Origin: Phycisphaerales bacterium UBA2218 | GTDB taxonomy: Bacteria; Planctomycetota; Phycisphaerae; Sedimentisphaerales; Anaerobacaceae | Direction: 5' to 3' | DNA length: 9,235 nt | Assembly: GCA_002327785.1 (NCBI GenBank) | Contig: DCUI01000315.1 | Span: 1-9,235 of the forward strand | Shown: positions 1 through 7,331 of the stretch, piece after piece | Numbering within the stretch: position 1 is the first letter of the stretch | Layout: each line of letters begins with the position of its first letter | Program-made: the position numbers and the translations under genes | The notes under the pieces: generated by a model | Database searches by the model: none | Told to the model about the DNA's origin: nothing | Seen by the model: only the letters and a program-made list of their open reading frames with translations

Positions 1-1469
1 AACCCTATATGGATGACCGAGCCGCCGCTACGGCTTGATGCAATGTTGCCGTCGCTGTAGCCAACGAGTCCACCGATAAAGTAGCTGGTTCCGTGGACCC
101 CGTGGTAGCTGGGTCCGCTGATCACCCCATTGCTGTAGCTCGTACAGACACTACCCCCGTTGTAACCAGCCAGCCCCCCGACATACTCCGTCCCATGAAT
201 ATCCACTGCTTCAAGCCCCAGATTGGAGACGCTCGCTGTACGGGCGATTTGGCCGAATAGACCGCAGTGATAGCCGCCTTGGATATGGAGGTTGCTAAGC
301 ACGTAACCGTTACCGTTAAAACTCCCTCCAAACCAAGGGACGACGGCCATCGACCACGTAATCCCTGATAGATCAATAGCCTGAGCCAAGTGGTAATGGG
401 CGAAGGGTTCGAACCACACAATGCCTAAATCCCGACTATCTCGAATCAGATAGGGCTGGTCGGCCGTTCCCCGTCCTTCCGTCATCACAGGATGGGCCTG
501 GCCACGGTAGTGCAGCCGAGGATAGTTGCCCTCCGTGATTTCCCAGTAGTCGCAGGTGCCATCGGCCGTCTCGCCTACGAAGTCCCACCCCGCATCGCGG
601 AACGTACTGGCCGTCTGCATCTCGACCGTGGTCTTGCCTGTCCCCTCGTCACTTGTCGCCTGACCCGAGGTTTGAATGTCCCAGAAGGAACCGGTCACGG
701 AGCCCTGTGGTACAGGAAGGAAAGTTCCCCCTCCATCATAATCGTAGTTGGTCCCAACGAGTCCGCCAACGTGCTCCCCAGTGCCGCAGACTAATCCGAC
801 ACTGTAGCACTGGGTCAAATCTCCCTCGATGTTGGACCCTGCCAAGCCGCCGATATCCGAATTCCCACTCACCACACTCGCGCTGTAGCAGTTGGTCACA
901 CTGCCACGATTCCACCCTATTAGCCCACCGACTTTCTGACGGCCTCTGACGGAGCCACTACTACTGCTCGCAACGATGCTGCCGCCCGAGTTGTGGCCTG
1001 TCAGAGCGCCGACGCATTCACCGGTTCCACTGATCTCTACCTCGTCAAGTTCCAGATTGTACACGATTCCATCAGAAGCCAATTGGGCGAAGAGTCCGAG
1101 ATAGTCACTTCCTACGATCGTGAGGCCCAAGATCGAATGTCCATTGCCGCCAAAGACCCCGGTAAAGGAAGTCCCCTGAAACCCCTCGGTTGCATCATTG
1201 ACATCTGCCGCAATGACGGCCCTATCGAAGACCTTGCCTCCCGGCAGATTGGGGTCCAGGTCGATGTCGGCGGTCAGAATGAAGTGCTTGTCGTAGTCAT
1301 CGGGCGTCTCGCCGAGGGCGATCAGGTCGGCGGCCGTGGCGATCTGGTACGGGTCGTGCGGCTCGCCTGTCCCGCCGCTGTACTGGGCGTTCGCAGGCAG
1401 GGCGATGAGGCAGACAACGATCAGATACGGGATCGGACGCAGGGTTCGGGGAGTGCAAACGGATACCAT
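1..1469 (-). CDS. Secreted GLUG-motif repeat protein, 3' end outside window
   Basis: The minus strand stays open from ATG at 1469 to the window edge (489 codons and 2 bases), so this is the N-terminal part of a longer protein. Residues 1-28 form a signal peptide: Arg/Pro-containing start, hydrophobic core near 14-25 and an Ala-Asn-Ala cleavage site before Gln29. A module at about 30-75 (Y-S-G-G-T-G then D-P-Y-Q-I-A-T-A-A-D-L) precedes GLUG repeats (V/I-G-G-L-x-G then a Cys-Tyr-Ser or similar) beginning near 180, 206 and 234. A W-D-I-x-T-S-G block closes the first unit. A diverged second copy starts at Gly334 (G-T-A-D-Q-P-Y-L-I), with GLUG repeats near 430 and 465. GLUG proteins are usually extracellular beta-helical, adhesin-like or surface proteins of unknown ligand; no enzymatic residues are visible. 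A GGAGG ribosome site lies 7 nt before the start. One sampled 60-bp line here is 53% GC, against 68% in a sampled line of the fusion gene. Dockerin or anchoring signals would lie in the missing part. Confidence 0.93.
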   Translation of the reverse strand, partial: MVSVCTPRTLRPIPYLIVVCLIALPANAQYSGGTGEPHDPYQIATAADLIALGETPDDYDKHFILTADIDLDPNLPGGKVFDRAVIAADVNDATEGFQGTSFTGVFGGNGHSILGLTIVGSDYLGLFAQLASDGIVYNLELDEVEISGTGECVGALTGHNSGGSIVASSSSGSVRGRQKVGGLIGWNRGSVTNCYSASVVSGNSDIGGLAGSNIEGDLTQCYSVGLVCGTGEHVGGLVGTNYDYDGGGTFLPVPQGSVTGSFWDIQTSGQATSDEGTGKTTVEMQTASTFRDAGWDFVGETADGTCDYWEITEGNYPRLHYRGQAHPVMTEGRGTADQPYLIRDSRDLGIVWFEPFAHYHLAQAIDLSGITWSMAVVPWFGGSFNGNGYVLSNLHIQGGYHCGLFGQIARTASVSNLGLEAVDIHGTEYVGGLAGYNGGSVCTSYSNGVISGPSYHGVHGTSYFIGGLVGYSDGNIASSRSGGSVIHIG

Positions 1470-1476
1470 TTCCGGT

Positions 1477-1481
1477 CCTCC
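1477..1481 (-). promoter_or_regulatory. Ribosome binding site of the GLUG gene
   Basis: On the minus strand a GGAGG core sits 7 nt upstream of ATG at 1469. It fixes the start, because the resulting N-terminus is a clean signal peptide, while the other minus-strand frame that is open here gives no recognisable protein. Confidence 0.8.
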
Positions 1482-1527
1482 ATCCCCCCAACGATAGTCA
1501 AAGATAACGACTTGGCCGCCGGCACGG

Positions 1528-1550
1528 AGCCCGCGGGTCGAAGTCGGGCT
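1528..1550 (-). other. Stem-loop at the 5' end of the GLUG mRNA
   Basis: AGCCCG (1528-1533) pairs perfectly with CGGGCT (1545-1550) across an 11-nt loop. With the promoter proposed at 1562-1591, transcription would begin near 1555, which places this stem about 5 nt from the transcript's 5' end. Such a hairpin could protect the mRNA from 5'-end decay; that role is inference, and a 6-bp GC stem can occur by chance in GC-rich DNA. Confidence 0.3.
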
Positions 1551-1561
1551 TTGCTACGCAT

Positions 1562-1591
1562 AGTATAGCCAATGCACCTTGCCCACGTCAA
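1562..1591 (-). promoter_or_regulatory. Sigma70-type promoter for the GLUG gene
   Basis: On the minus strand TTGACG (1591-1586) and TATACT (1567-1562) are separated by 18 bp. Each matches the sigma70 consensus at 5 of 6 positions. The predicted start near 1555 gives a leader of about 85 nt ending in the GGAGG ribosome site. This is the strongest promoter-like sequence found in the window. Confidence 0.65.
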
Positions 1592-1810
1592 TGTCCTATC
1601 TTTTCTGGCTCATCCGGTTTTCGCGTACTCTTCCTTGGAGAAAGATTCCGGCGCTTCGGCACAGGCATACGCGGCCGACCACAACGGCCTGCGCCCGCCC
1701 GATACCAATCTGTGCGATATCAACAGCCTGCGTTGACCTGCCGCCGCGACGGCGCGAATCGCCGGTCCGGGCGACTATCTCCGACCGGGTATCGAACCGA
1801 GAACGGATTA

Positions 1811-1839
1811 TTGACGATAGAGGGGAAAAGGCGTATCTT
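1811..1839 (+). promoter_or_regulatory. Putative promoter of the 1882-7331 operon
   Basis: TTGACG (1811-1816) and TATCTT (1834-1839) are spaced by 17 bp; matches to the sigma70 consensus are 5 of 6 and 4 of 6. Transcription would start near 1846, about 36 nt upstream of the first gene. Position and orientation fit, but the -10 box is only moderate. Confidence 0.45.
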
Positions 1840-1881
1840 CCTCGTGTGCTTTGTCGTCGGAACCACATTGAAAGTAGTTGA

Positions 1882-4605
1882 ATGAGAGCAAGCGATACTC
1901 TTGGAACGGGCGAGTCGCTCGTCAGTCCGACTCGCGAGGTGTTTGGGGGCTGGCCGATGATTATCGGCTGGACCGCCATGCTGGTCTTCGCCTTACATGC
2001 GTGCACCCACATGGTTGCCGCCGGGGATACCTGGGTGGCGATGGCCTGCGGGCGGCACTTCGTCAACCACGGCGTCGATACGGTCGAGCCGTTTAGCGCC
2101 AACTCGCACAGAGCCGGGCCCACGACAGAGGAAGTCCAGACCTGGCCCAAATGGGCGCGGTGGATCACGGACAAGGTCGGCCTCAGGACGATGCAATGCT
2201 GGCACCCGACCGGGTGGGTGAACCAGAACTGGCTGACGCACGTGATCTTTTACCGGCTCACCACAACTCTGGGCTCAGAGTCCGAGCCGTACTATGACGC
2301 GCTGGTCCTGTGGAAGTTCGCGATTTACATCCTGGCAGCGGGGGCCCTCTACTATGTGTCGAGGCTCTACGGCGTGAACCGGGGTCTGGCGGTGGTCTTC
2401 GTCTGTTTCGCCTTGTTTATCGGGCGGTCGTTCTTCGATATCCGACCGGCGGGCTTCTCGAACCTGCTCGTGGCGATGCTGATCCTGATCCTGGCCTTGT
2501 CGGGCTACAAACGCTCACTCTACATCTGGCTGATTGTGCCGCTGATCATCTTCTGGTCGAACGTCCACGGCGGCTACGTGTATGCGTTCATTGTCCTGGT
2601 CCCGTTCATTGGCTGGCACGCCATCATGAACCTGCCGCGACGATGGATGATAGCCGCGTACAGCATCCTACTGTGGCTGGTGCTCTACGGCATGGCCTAC
2701 CGATTCCTGGCGCACGAGGATCTGGAAACCCTCGCCCCGCTCAGGGATGTGATGTTTTACGTCGTGGTTCTTGCGATTGGAGGGAGCATCGCGCTGTCGG
2801 TCAATCGCAAGGTGGACGACGGAGCCGTCGTCGCCTGCCACGCCGTCGCGTCCTGCATCCTGTTTCTCATTCTGCTGCTGCGTTTCTTCCCCGGCATTCC
2901 ACTGGGACTGAGCCGTCGGGATCGCGAGTCGCTGGAGATCTACATCGCCGGATCGCGGCTGGCGTACCTGGGGATCTTCTCACTGGCGATGCTCGTCGGA
3001 GCCGTCGTCGCATCCCTCAAGGAAAAGATCGTGCAGGCAATGGATTGGAAGGGGGTGCTCCATACGGTTGTGGCGAGCGCCGTGGCGTTCGTGGCGATGG
3101 TTGTCTTCAATCCCTTCCATCTGACCAACCTCACACACACCTTTGTCATTTCCGTCAGCAAGCACGCGGAACGGTGGCGCGACGTCCACGAATGGCACCG
3201 GGCCTTCGACTGGACAAACCCGGTCGGCGATGCCAGACCCTTTCTGGTCATGTTCATCCTTGCCTGGCTGGTTCTCGCCGTGTGGGCCGGTGTCTATGTG
3301 TACGTCTCACGAGTTGCGAAGGTCCCGGCCAAGAAGAGGGGCAAGACGCCGGTGGACTACATATGGCCGAGGATGGACCTGTCGCTGCTTGTCATCGCGG
3401 GGATGACGGTCTATATGGCGATTCGATCCCGCCGATTCATCCCGATCGCCGGGTTCGCCGCCTGTCCGATCATCGCGTTGCTGGTCGACCAGCTTGTGCG
3501 GGTCATTGCCTACGTGCAGGCCGACCGGAAGGGCAAGTTCGAGGCGCCCTCCCTGCCGGTGGTATGGCGCCGGGGTCTTGCCATCGCGGGCGGGGCGGTT
3601 GTCCTGGCGTTCGCCTTGGCCTGGGGCGTGCGATTCTACACGGTGTATCTGGATTACTGGCCGGCCGATACCCAATACACGTCGGTCTTCATGCGGATGA
3701 CCGCATCGGACGCCAAGCCGTTCGCCGCCTGCGAGTTCATCCGCAAGAACAAGCTCAGCGGCAAGATGTTCAACTACTGGACCGAGGGCGGCTTCATCGC
3801 CTGGGGCCAGGACCCCGATCCCAACACCGGCAAGATCCCGCTGCAACTGTTCATGGACGGCCGGGCGCAGGCAGCCTACGATGTGAATGCCTTCGATCTT
3901 TGGACGGACATCATGTCCGGCGGGCCGGCGGCGACTCCTGCCCTCATGGCGCAGAGAAGACCGAATACGAGCGAGCGCATCCAGATCGGCAATTGGGTCA
4001 GCGAGCAGCTCCAGAAGCAGAATGTGTGGGTCGTCCTGATGCCCAACAGCCAGTTCGACAAGCCGTTCACCGACGGGCTCGAATACGCGCAGGACTGGCG
4101 CACGGTGTACATGGACGACAAACAGAGGCTGTTCGTGGATATCACGTCGCCTCAGGGCCAGGAGCTTTTTCAGGGCATGTTCACCGGCAAGGCGGTCTAT
4201 CCAAACAAGTATTCCGCCAATCTGACCGTCGGCCACAACCTGTTGCTGGTTCAGGATCCGGCCCAAAAGAGGAGGGGGCTCGATCTGCTGATCGAGGCGA
4301 TGAACGAGGCTTTCGCGCCGGCGCCGCTGATCGAGATGCTGATGATCGGGACCCAGTTCGCCGACCTTTGCCCGCGAATCGATGAGGTCTGCGGGCAGTA
4401 CGTGGACGATTTGGAGAAGAACATCAAGAGGTACTCCAGACGGGATGGATACAACCTCCGTCTCGAAGCGATTCGTCTGGCCCTGATCCGGCTGCGACAG
4501 GTGGCCCGGGCGAATGGCAACACGGAGCTGGCCGAGACGTATGGCCGGCAGATCGACGATTATGACGGACAACGGGAACGAATCCTGAAAGCAAAAAGGT
4601 GGTAG
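1882..4605 (+). CDS. GT-C-like polytopic membrane glycosyltransferase
   Basis: The 907-aa protein has about 13-15 hydrophobic segments (near 26-46, 144-160, 165-182, 192-207, 212-226, 231-249, 256-274, 290-308, 315-333, 358-378, 391-409, 453-475, 500-515, 519-540, 565-587), then a soluble domain from about 590 to the end. Landmarks match an uncharacterised GT-C/GT39-like family I recall from Planctomycetota and Acidobacteria: G-D-T-W followed by G-R-H-F in the first outer loop (Asp49 is the candidate GT-C acidic residue), W-V-N-Q-N-W-L (112-118), R-P near 188, W-S-N-V-H-G-G (225-231), N-P at 410, R-S-R-R-F-I-P (515-521), F-N-Y-W-T-E-G-G (630-637) and M-D-G-R (658-661). GT-C enzymes move a sugar from a polyprenyl-phosphate donor on the outer membrane face. 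The adjacent GT2 gene, 2 nt downstream, could supply that donor. No clear ribosome site precedes 1882; Met26 at 1957 is an alternative start. Acceptor and sugar are unknown. Confidence 0.75.
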   Translation: MRASDTLGTGESLVSPTREVFGGWPMIIGWTAMLVFALHACTHMVAAGDTWVAMACGRHFVNHGVDTVEPFSANSHRAGPTTEEVQTWPKWARWITDKVGLRTMQCWHPTGWVNQNWLTHVIFYRLTTTLGSESEPYYDALVLWKFAIYILAAGALYYVSRLYGVNRGLAVVFVCFALFIGRSFFDIRPAGFSNLLVAMLILILALSGYKRSLYIWLIVPLIIFWSNVHGGYVYAFIVLVPFIGWHAIMNLPRRWMIAAYSILLWLVLYGMAYRFLAHEDLETLAPLRDVMFYVVVLAIGGSIALSVNRKVDDGAVVACHAVASCILFLILLLRFFPGIPLGLSRRDRESLEIYIAGSRLAYLGIFSLAMLVGAVVASLKEKIVQAMDWKGVLHTVVASAVAFVAMVVFNPFHLTNLTHTFVISVSKHAERWRDVHEWHRAFDWTNPVGDARPFLVMFILAWLVLAVWAGVYVYVSRVAKVPAKKRGKTPVDYIWPRMDLSLLVIAGMTVYMAIRSRRFIPIAGFAACPIIALLVDQLVRVIAYVQADRKGKFEAPSLPVVWRRGLAIAGGAVVLAFALAWGVRFYTVYLDYWPADTQYTSVFMRMTASDAKPFAACEFIRKNKLSGKMFNYWTEGGFIAWGQDPDPNTGKIPLQLFMDGRAQAAYDVNAFDLWTDIMSGGPAATPALMAQRRPNTSERIQIGNWVSEQLQKQNVWVVLMPNSQFDKPFTDGLEYAQDWRTVYMDDKQRLFVDITSPQGQELFQGMFTGKAVYPNKYSANLTVGHNLLLVQDPAQKRRGLDLLIEAMNEAFAPAPLIEMLMIGTQFADLCPRIDEVCGQYVDDLEKNIKRYSRRDGYNLRLEAIRLALIRLRQVARANGNTELAETYGRQIDDYDGQRERILKAKRW
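4597..4602 (+). promoter_or_regulatory. Ribosome binding site deciding the GT2 start
   Basis: AGGTGG lies inside the last codons of the upstream gene and 5 nt before ATG at 4608. This favours 4608 over an in-frame GTG at 4599, which would fall within the site itself. The arrangement suggests translational coupling of the two glycosyltransferases. Confidence 0.6.
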
Positions 4606-4607
4606 CC

Positions 4608-5351
4608 ATGGCAGAGCAAGGCGGGCGGCAGGACCTGCAGAGCGATTCGACGCCGCCTGTTTCCATTACGGTATTCTTCCCATGCTATAACGAGCAAAAC
4701 AATGTAGCCGGGGTCGTCCAGCGGGCGGTCGAGGTGCTGGAGGATCTGCGGGCGGATTACGAGATCATCATCGTGAATGACGGCAGCGTGGACAACACGG
4801 GCCGGGTCGCCGACGAAATCGCCGCGACCAACGAGCGAGTCCGGGTAATCCATCATCCGCGCAACCTCGGGTACGGCGCCGCGCTGCAATCGGGTTTTCG
4901 CGCGGCAACCAGGGAATTGGTGTTCTATACGGATGGCGACGGCCAATTCGATGTGAAGGAGATGCCGCTCTTGTTGCCTCTGATGGCGGAATACGACATT
5001 GTCAGCGGCTACCGTATGAATCGCCAGGATCCGCCATTTCGCAGGCTCGCCGGCTGGCTCTGGACGAGGATGAACGATTTCCTCTTCGCACTTGATGTTC
5101 GCGATATGGATTGTGCATTCAAGCTGTTCAAGAGAGCGATTTTCGACCACATCACGATGGAGAGCCAGGGGGCCCTGATCGCCACCGAAATTCTGGCTCG
5201 TGCCGTTCGCAAAGGCTACAAGATCACGGAGAGGGGGGTCCACCACTATCCGCGAACCTCCGGCAGACCGACCGGCGGCAGCCCGAGGGTCGTTCTGCGG
5301 GCGTTCAAGGAAGTCATCAGGCTTCGCGGGCGCATCCTGTCCGATGGATAG
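4608..5351 (+). CDS. GT2 family glycosyltransferase, polyprenyl-phosphate sugar synthase-like
   Basis: The 247-aa protein is a single GT-A domain of the DPM1/DPG-synthase type. Visible motifs are F-F-P-C-Y-N-E (23-29) at the nucleotide-binding start, V-N-D-G-S (56-60), H-P-R-N-L-G-Y-G (83-90) with A-L-Q-S-G-F after it, and T-D-G-D-G-Q-F-D (108-115), which contains the D-x-D metal site. Members transfer a hexose from a nucleotide sugar to dolichyl or undecaprenyl phosphate at the cytoplasmic membrane face. No C-terminal transmembrane helices are present, so it resembles the short, peripheral members rather than GtrB types. The gene starts 2 nt after the GT-C gene stops, which supports a donor-maker/donor-user pair. 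The nucleotide sugar cannot be told from sequence alone; a GT2 that acts directly on a glycan is possible but fits the motifs less well. Confidence 0.88.
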   Translation: MAEQGGRQDLQSDSTPPVSITVFFPCYNEQNNVAGVVQRAVEVLEDLRADYEIIIVNDGSVDNTGRVADEIAATNERVRVIHHPRNLGYGAALQSGFRAATRELVFYTDGDGQFDVKEMPLLLPLMAEYDIVSGYRMNRQDPPFRRLAGWLWTRMNDFLFALDVRDMDCAFKLFKRAIFDHITMESQGALIATEILARAVRKGYKITERGVHHYPRTSGRPTGGSPRVVLRAFKEVIRLRGRILSDG

Positions 5352-5390
5352 CGCCGCTCCGGCCAATTCCGCCCAGGGACTACAACAGCT

Positions 5391-7331
5391 ATGCAGGACC
5401 AGAAAGTCAATCTCTTCATCTATGGCTCACTTCGGGACAGCCGGATCTTCCAATCCGTCAGCGGCTATACGTTCACGCGCAGGCCGTCGCGGCTGGATGC
5501 CAGAACTTTGTTTGCCGAGTTGGCATTTCTGCCTCATTACCGCAGGGTCAGTCCCGACAATGTCTACTATTATGCCGTGCCGGCGCAGGCGGCCAGGATT
5601 GAGGGATACATCATTCACGATGTCCCCCTGACCGCCATGGCGGAGATCGACCGCTACGAGGGCAAACGCTACCGGCGGGAGACGGTCCACGTGCACACCG
5701 GGCATGGAATCGAGGAAGCGCAGGCCTACCTCGTGACCACCGAATCGATGCGGAAGCAGTTCGGGGATCGCTTCCACGTCAACCTGATCCACGAACTGTG
5801 GCTGCGCAAACGTATCCAGCAGTTCCTGAAGAAACACACCCGCCCGGGCGACCGCACGGCCGACGCCGAGCTCGAGCGACAGGCGGAACGCGAGTTGCTC
5901 GCGGCCACCGAGCGGGACCTGGTCATGTCGCACTACCACCGGGATGCGGTCAGCGATTACTACCTCGAACGCGAGCTGGATCGGCCCCGACCCAGCATCA
6001 AGCCCCTGTACGGCGAGTCGCAGGCCCAGCCGTACATTCGCAACTACCTGGCCCTCGTGATTCGACAGGTCCTGTTGAACCAGTTCGAGGAGCAGATGGA
6101 GGACCGGTTCCGTTTTGAGCTGGAGCACATGCGGACTAGTCTGCGATATTTCGCGCGGTCCGTCAGCCTGCTGGCCTGCCTGCAAATCATGAATGCCAAC
6201 CGCAGCGTGGTCGAGCCGATCATCCAGAAATGCTTCGACGCCATGCCCTGTGGGAAGTACGACCTGATTGACTACGTCAAATACGCCGTCCGGGCCGTCA
6301 AGAGCATTTTCGATCCGCGGGTGGCGGAGGACCATCTCCATCGCATTCGCTCCAACCTTCAGCCCGGACTGGTGCCGCTGGGATGCGAGCTGGAGTTGAG
6401 CAATCTGGGGGTCGCGGCAGTCGAGCCGCTGCGCAGTGCGGCGAATGCTGTGGACGCCGTCTATGACGGCTTCAAGTACTTCTACGATTTCCGCCTGGAC
6501 GTCCTGTGCTGGAAGCTCGGCGGCTACATCGACGACCACAGCGGCTACAACGACCGACCCCGGCGGCAGGGGTTCTTCGAGATCGCCCCGGGCCGGCTCA
6601 GCGTCGCGGGCGAACTGTCTCGGCCGGCGACGGGCGACCCCTGGCTGCTCAGCCGTCTGATTCATGAGCTGATCGGCTTCTTCCAGATTCGTCCGCACAG
6701 TCTGCATCTGTCGTTTCAGATGCGCAAGAACCAGATCAGCCGCCAGCGGGTCCTCCCTCTGGGATTCGTCCAGTGTCTGCTGGCGCTCGGCGGGGGGCTC
6801 GAGCGATGGGCCGGTGGGAAATGGATCTCGCGTATCTGCAAAGAAGAGATCATCCAGCATGCCTATGGCGAGGAGCTGGTCTTTGCGAGGACGAGCCGGA
6901 GGAACTGGTATCTCGGGGGCGATGAGATTGCGGACAAGCCGCCCGCCCAGGCGACCACGTGCATCCAGCAGTACAAGTTCATCCGGCTGGACAGGCAGAT
7001 GAACTATGAGCCGCTGATCATGGGTCTCAAGGGGCTCCAATTGGAGTACAATCCGGGCGATTATCTCACGGCCGAGCAGATGCAGCGCGATCCTCGCCTG
7101 GCTCGCCGATACCGGGAACTGAAGGAATGGTCGCACAACCCGGCCGAGATTGGCGAGGCGACGATCCGCCGATTCCTGGACACGATCTATCGCGGATTGA
7201 TGAAGGAACGCCATCGCCAACCGGCGCACAAGCTCCACTACATCGACTACGCCGTCAGCGAGATCGAGGCCCAGTTGAGGCAATTCAACGAGCAGGTGAG
7301 AGACCCAGCCTCGGACCCGATTGTCTATTGA
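5391..7331 (+). CDS. GGCT/AIG2-like cyclotransferase fused to a putative GS-fold amide ligase
   Basis: The 646-aa protein has three parts. Residues 6-125 read as a gamma-glutamylcyclotransferase-like (AIG2) domain: L-F-I-Y-G-S-L-R at 8-15 (substrate loop) and D-R-Y-E-G-K-R-Y around 87-93, where Glu90 matches the family's catalytic Glu. Residues about 130-320 are charged and helical with no motif I recognise. Residues about 325-560 resemble glutamine-synthetase-fold carboxylate-amine ligases: G-C-E-L-E-L with Glu333 and Glu335 (metal-binding first strand), F-F-E-I-A-P (395-400), G-E-L-S-R-P (407-412) and H-S-L-H-L-S-F-Q (436-443, His439 in the place of the usual H-x-H/H-x-N strand). Known cyclotransferases release 5-oxoproline from gamma-glutamyl amines, while GS-fold ligases build amides with ATP, so one chain may both make and remove an amide. 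The gene follows GT2 by 39 nt with only a weak AGGG site 12 nt upstream. The cyclotransferase call is firm; the ligase call is inference. The substrate is unknown. Confidence 0.7.
   Translation: MQDQKVNLFIYGSLRDSRIFQSVSGYTFTRRPSRLDARTLFAELAFLPHYRRVSPDNVYYYAVPAQAARIEGYIIHDVPLTAMAEIDRYEGKRYRRETVHVHTGHGIEEAQAYLVTTESMRKQFGDRFHVNLIHELWLRKRIQQFLKKHTRPGDRTADAELERQAERELLAATERDLVMSHYHRDAVSDYYLERELDRPRPSIKPLYGESQAQPYIRNYLALVIRQVLLNQFEEQMEDRFRFELEHMRTSLRYFARSVSLLACLQIMNANRSVVEPIIQKCFDAMPCGKYDLIDYVKYAVRAVKSIFDPRVAEDHLHRIRSNLQPGLVPLGCELELSNLGVAAVEPLRSAANAVDAVYDGFKYFYDFRLDVLCWKLGGYIDDHSGYNDRPRRQGFFEIAPGRLSVAGELSRPATGDPWLLSRLIHELIGFFQIRPHSLHLSFQMRKNQISRQRVLPLGFVQCLLALGGGLERWAGGKWISRICKEEIIQHAYGEELVFARTSRRNWYLGGDEIADKPPAQATTCIQQYKFIRLDRQMNYEPLIMGLKGLQLEYNPGDYLTAEQMQRDPRLARRYRELKEWSHNPAEIGEATIRRFLDTIYRGLMKERHRQPAHKLHYIDYAVSEIEAQLRQFNEQVRDPASDPIVY

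Larger units (their letters stand above)
1470..1881. other. Divergent intergenic region
   Basis: This 412-bp stretch separates the GLUG gene from the plus-strand glycosyltransferase operon. It holds the promoter and leader of the GLUG gene on its left side and a weaker promoter for the operon on its right. Between them (about 1592-1810) I see only short GC-rich palindromes such as CGCCG-CGA-CGGCG at 1742-1754. A plus-strand frame at 1579-1881 is open but encodes an Arg/Pro-rich 100-residue chain with no ribosome site or recognisable motif, so I do not call it a gene. Confidence 0.6.

Noticed and set aside
993..1568. 191-codon plus-strand frame opposite the GLUG gene
   Set aside because: The minus strand has a signal peptide, GLUG repeats, promoter and ribosome site over the same bases; the plus frame has none of these.
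1579..1881. 100-codon plus-strand frame ending directly before the operon
   Set aside because: Arg/Pro-rich sequence, no ribosome site or motif; it would also span the proposed operon promoter.
2310..4385. Long 691-codon plus-strand frame inside the GT-C gene
   Set aside because: Arg/Gly/Pro-rich with no motif; it is the shifted frame of a GC-rich gene whose main frame shows family motifs and membrane helices.
3307..4572. 421-codon minus-strand frame
   Set aside because: Antisense shadow of the GT-C gene's C-terminal half; no recognisable domain and no ribosome site considered convincing.
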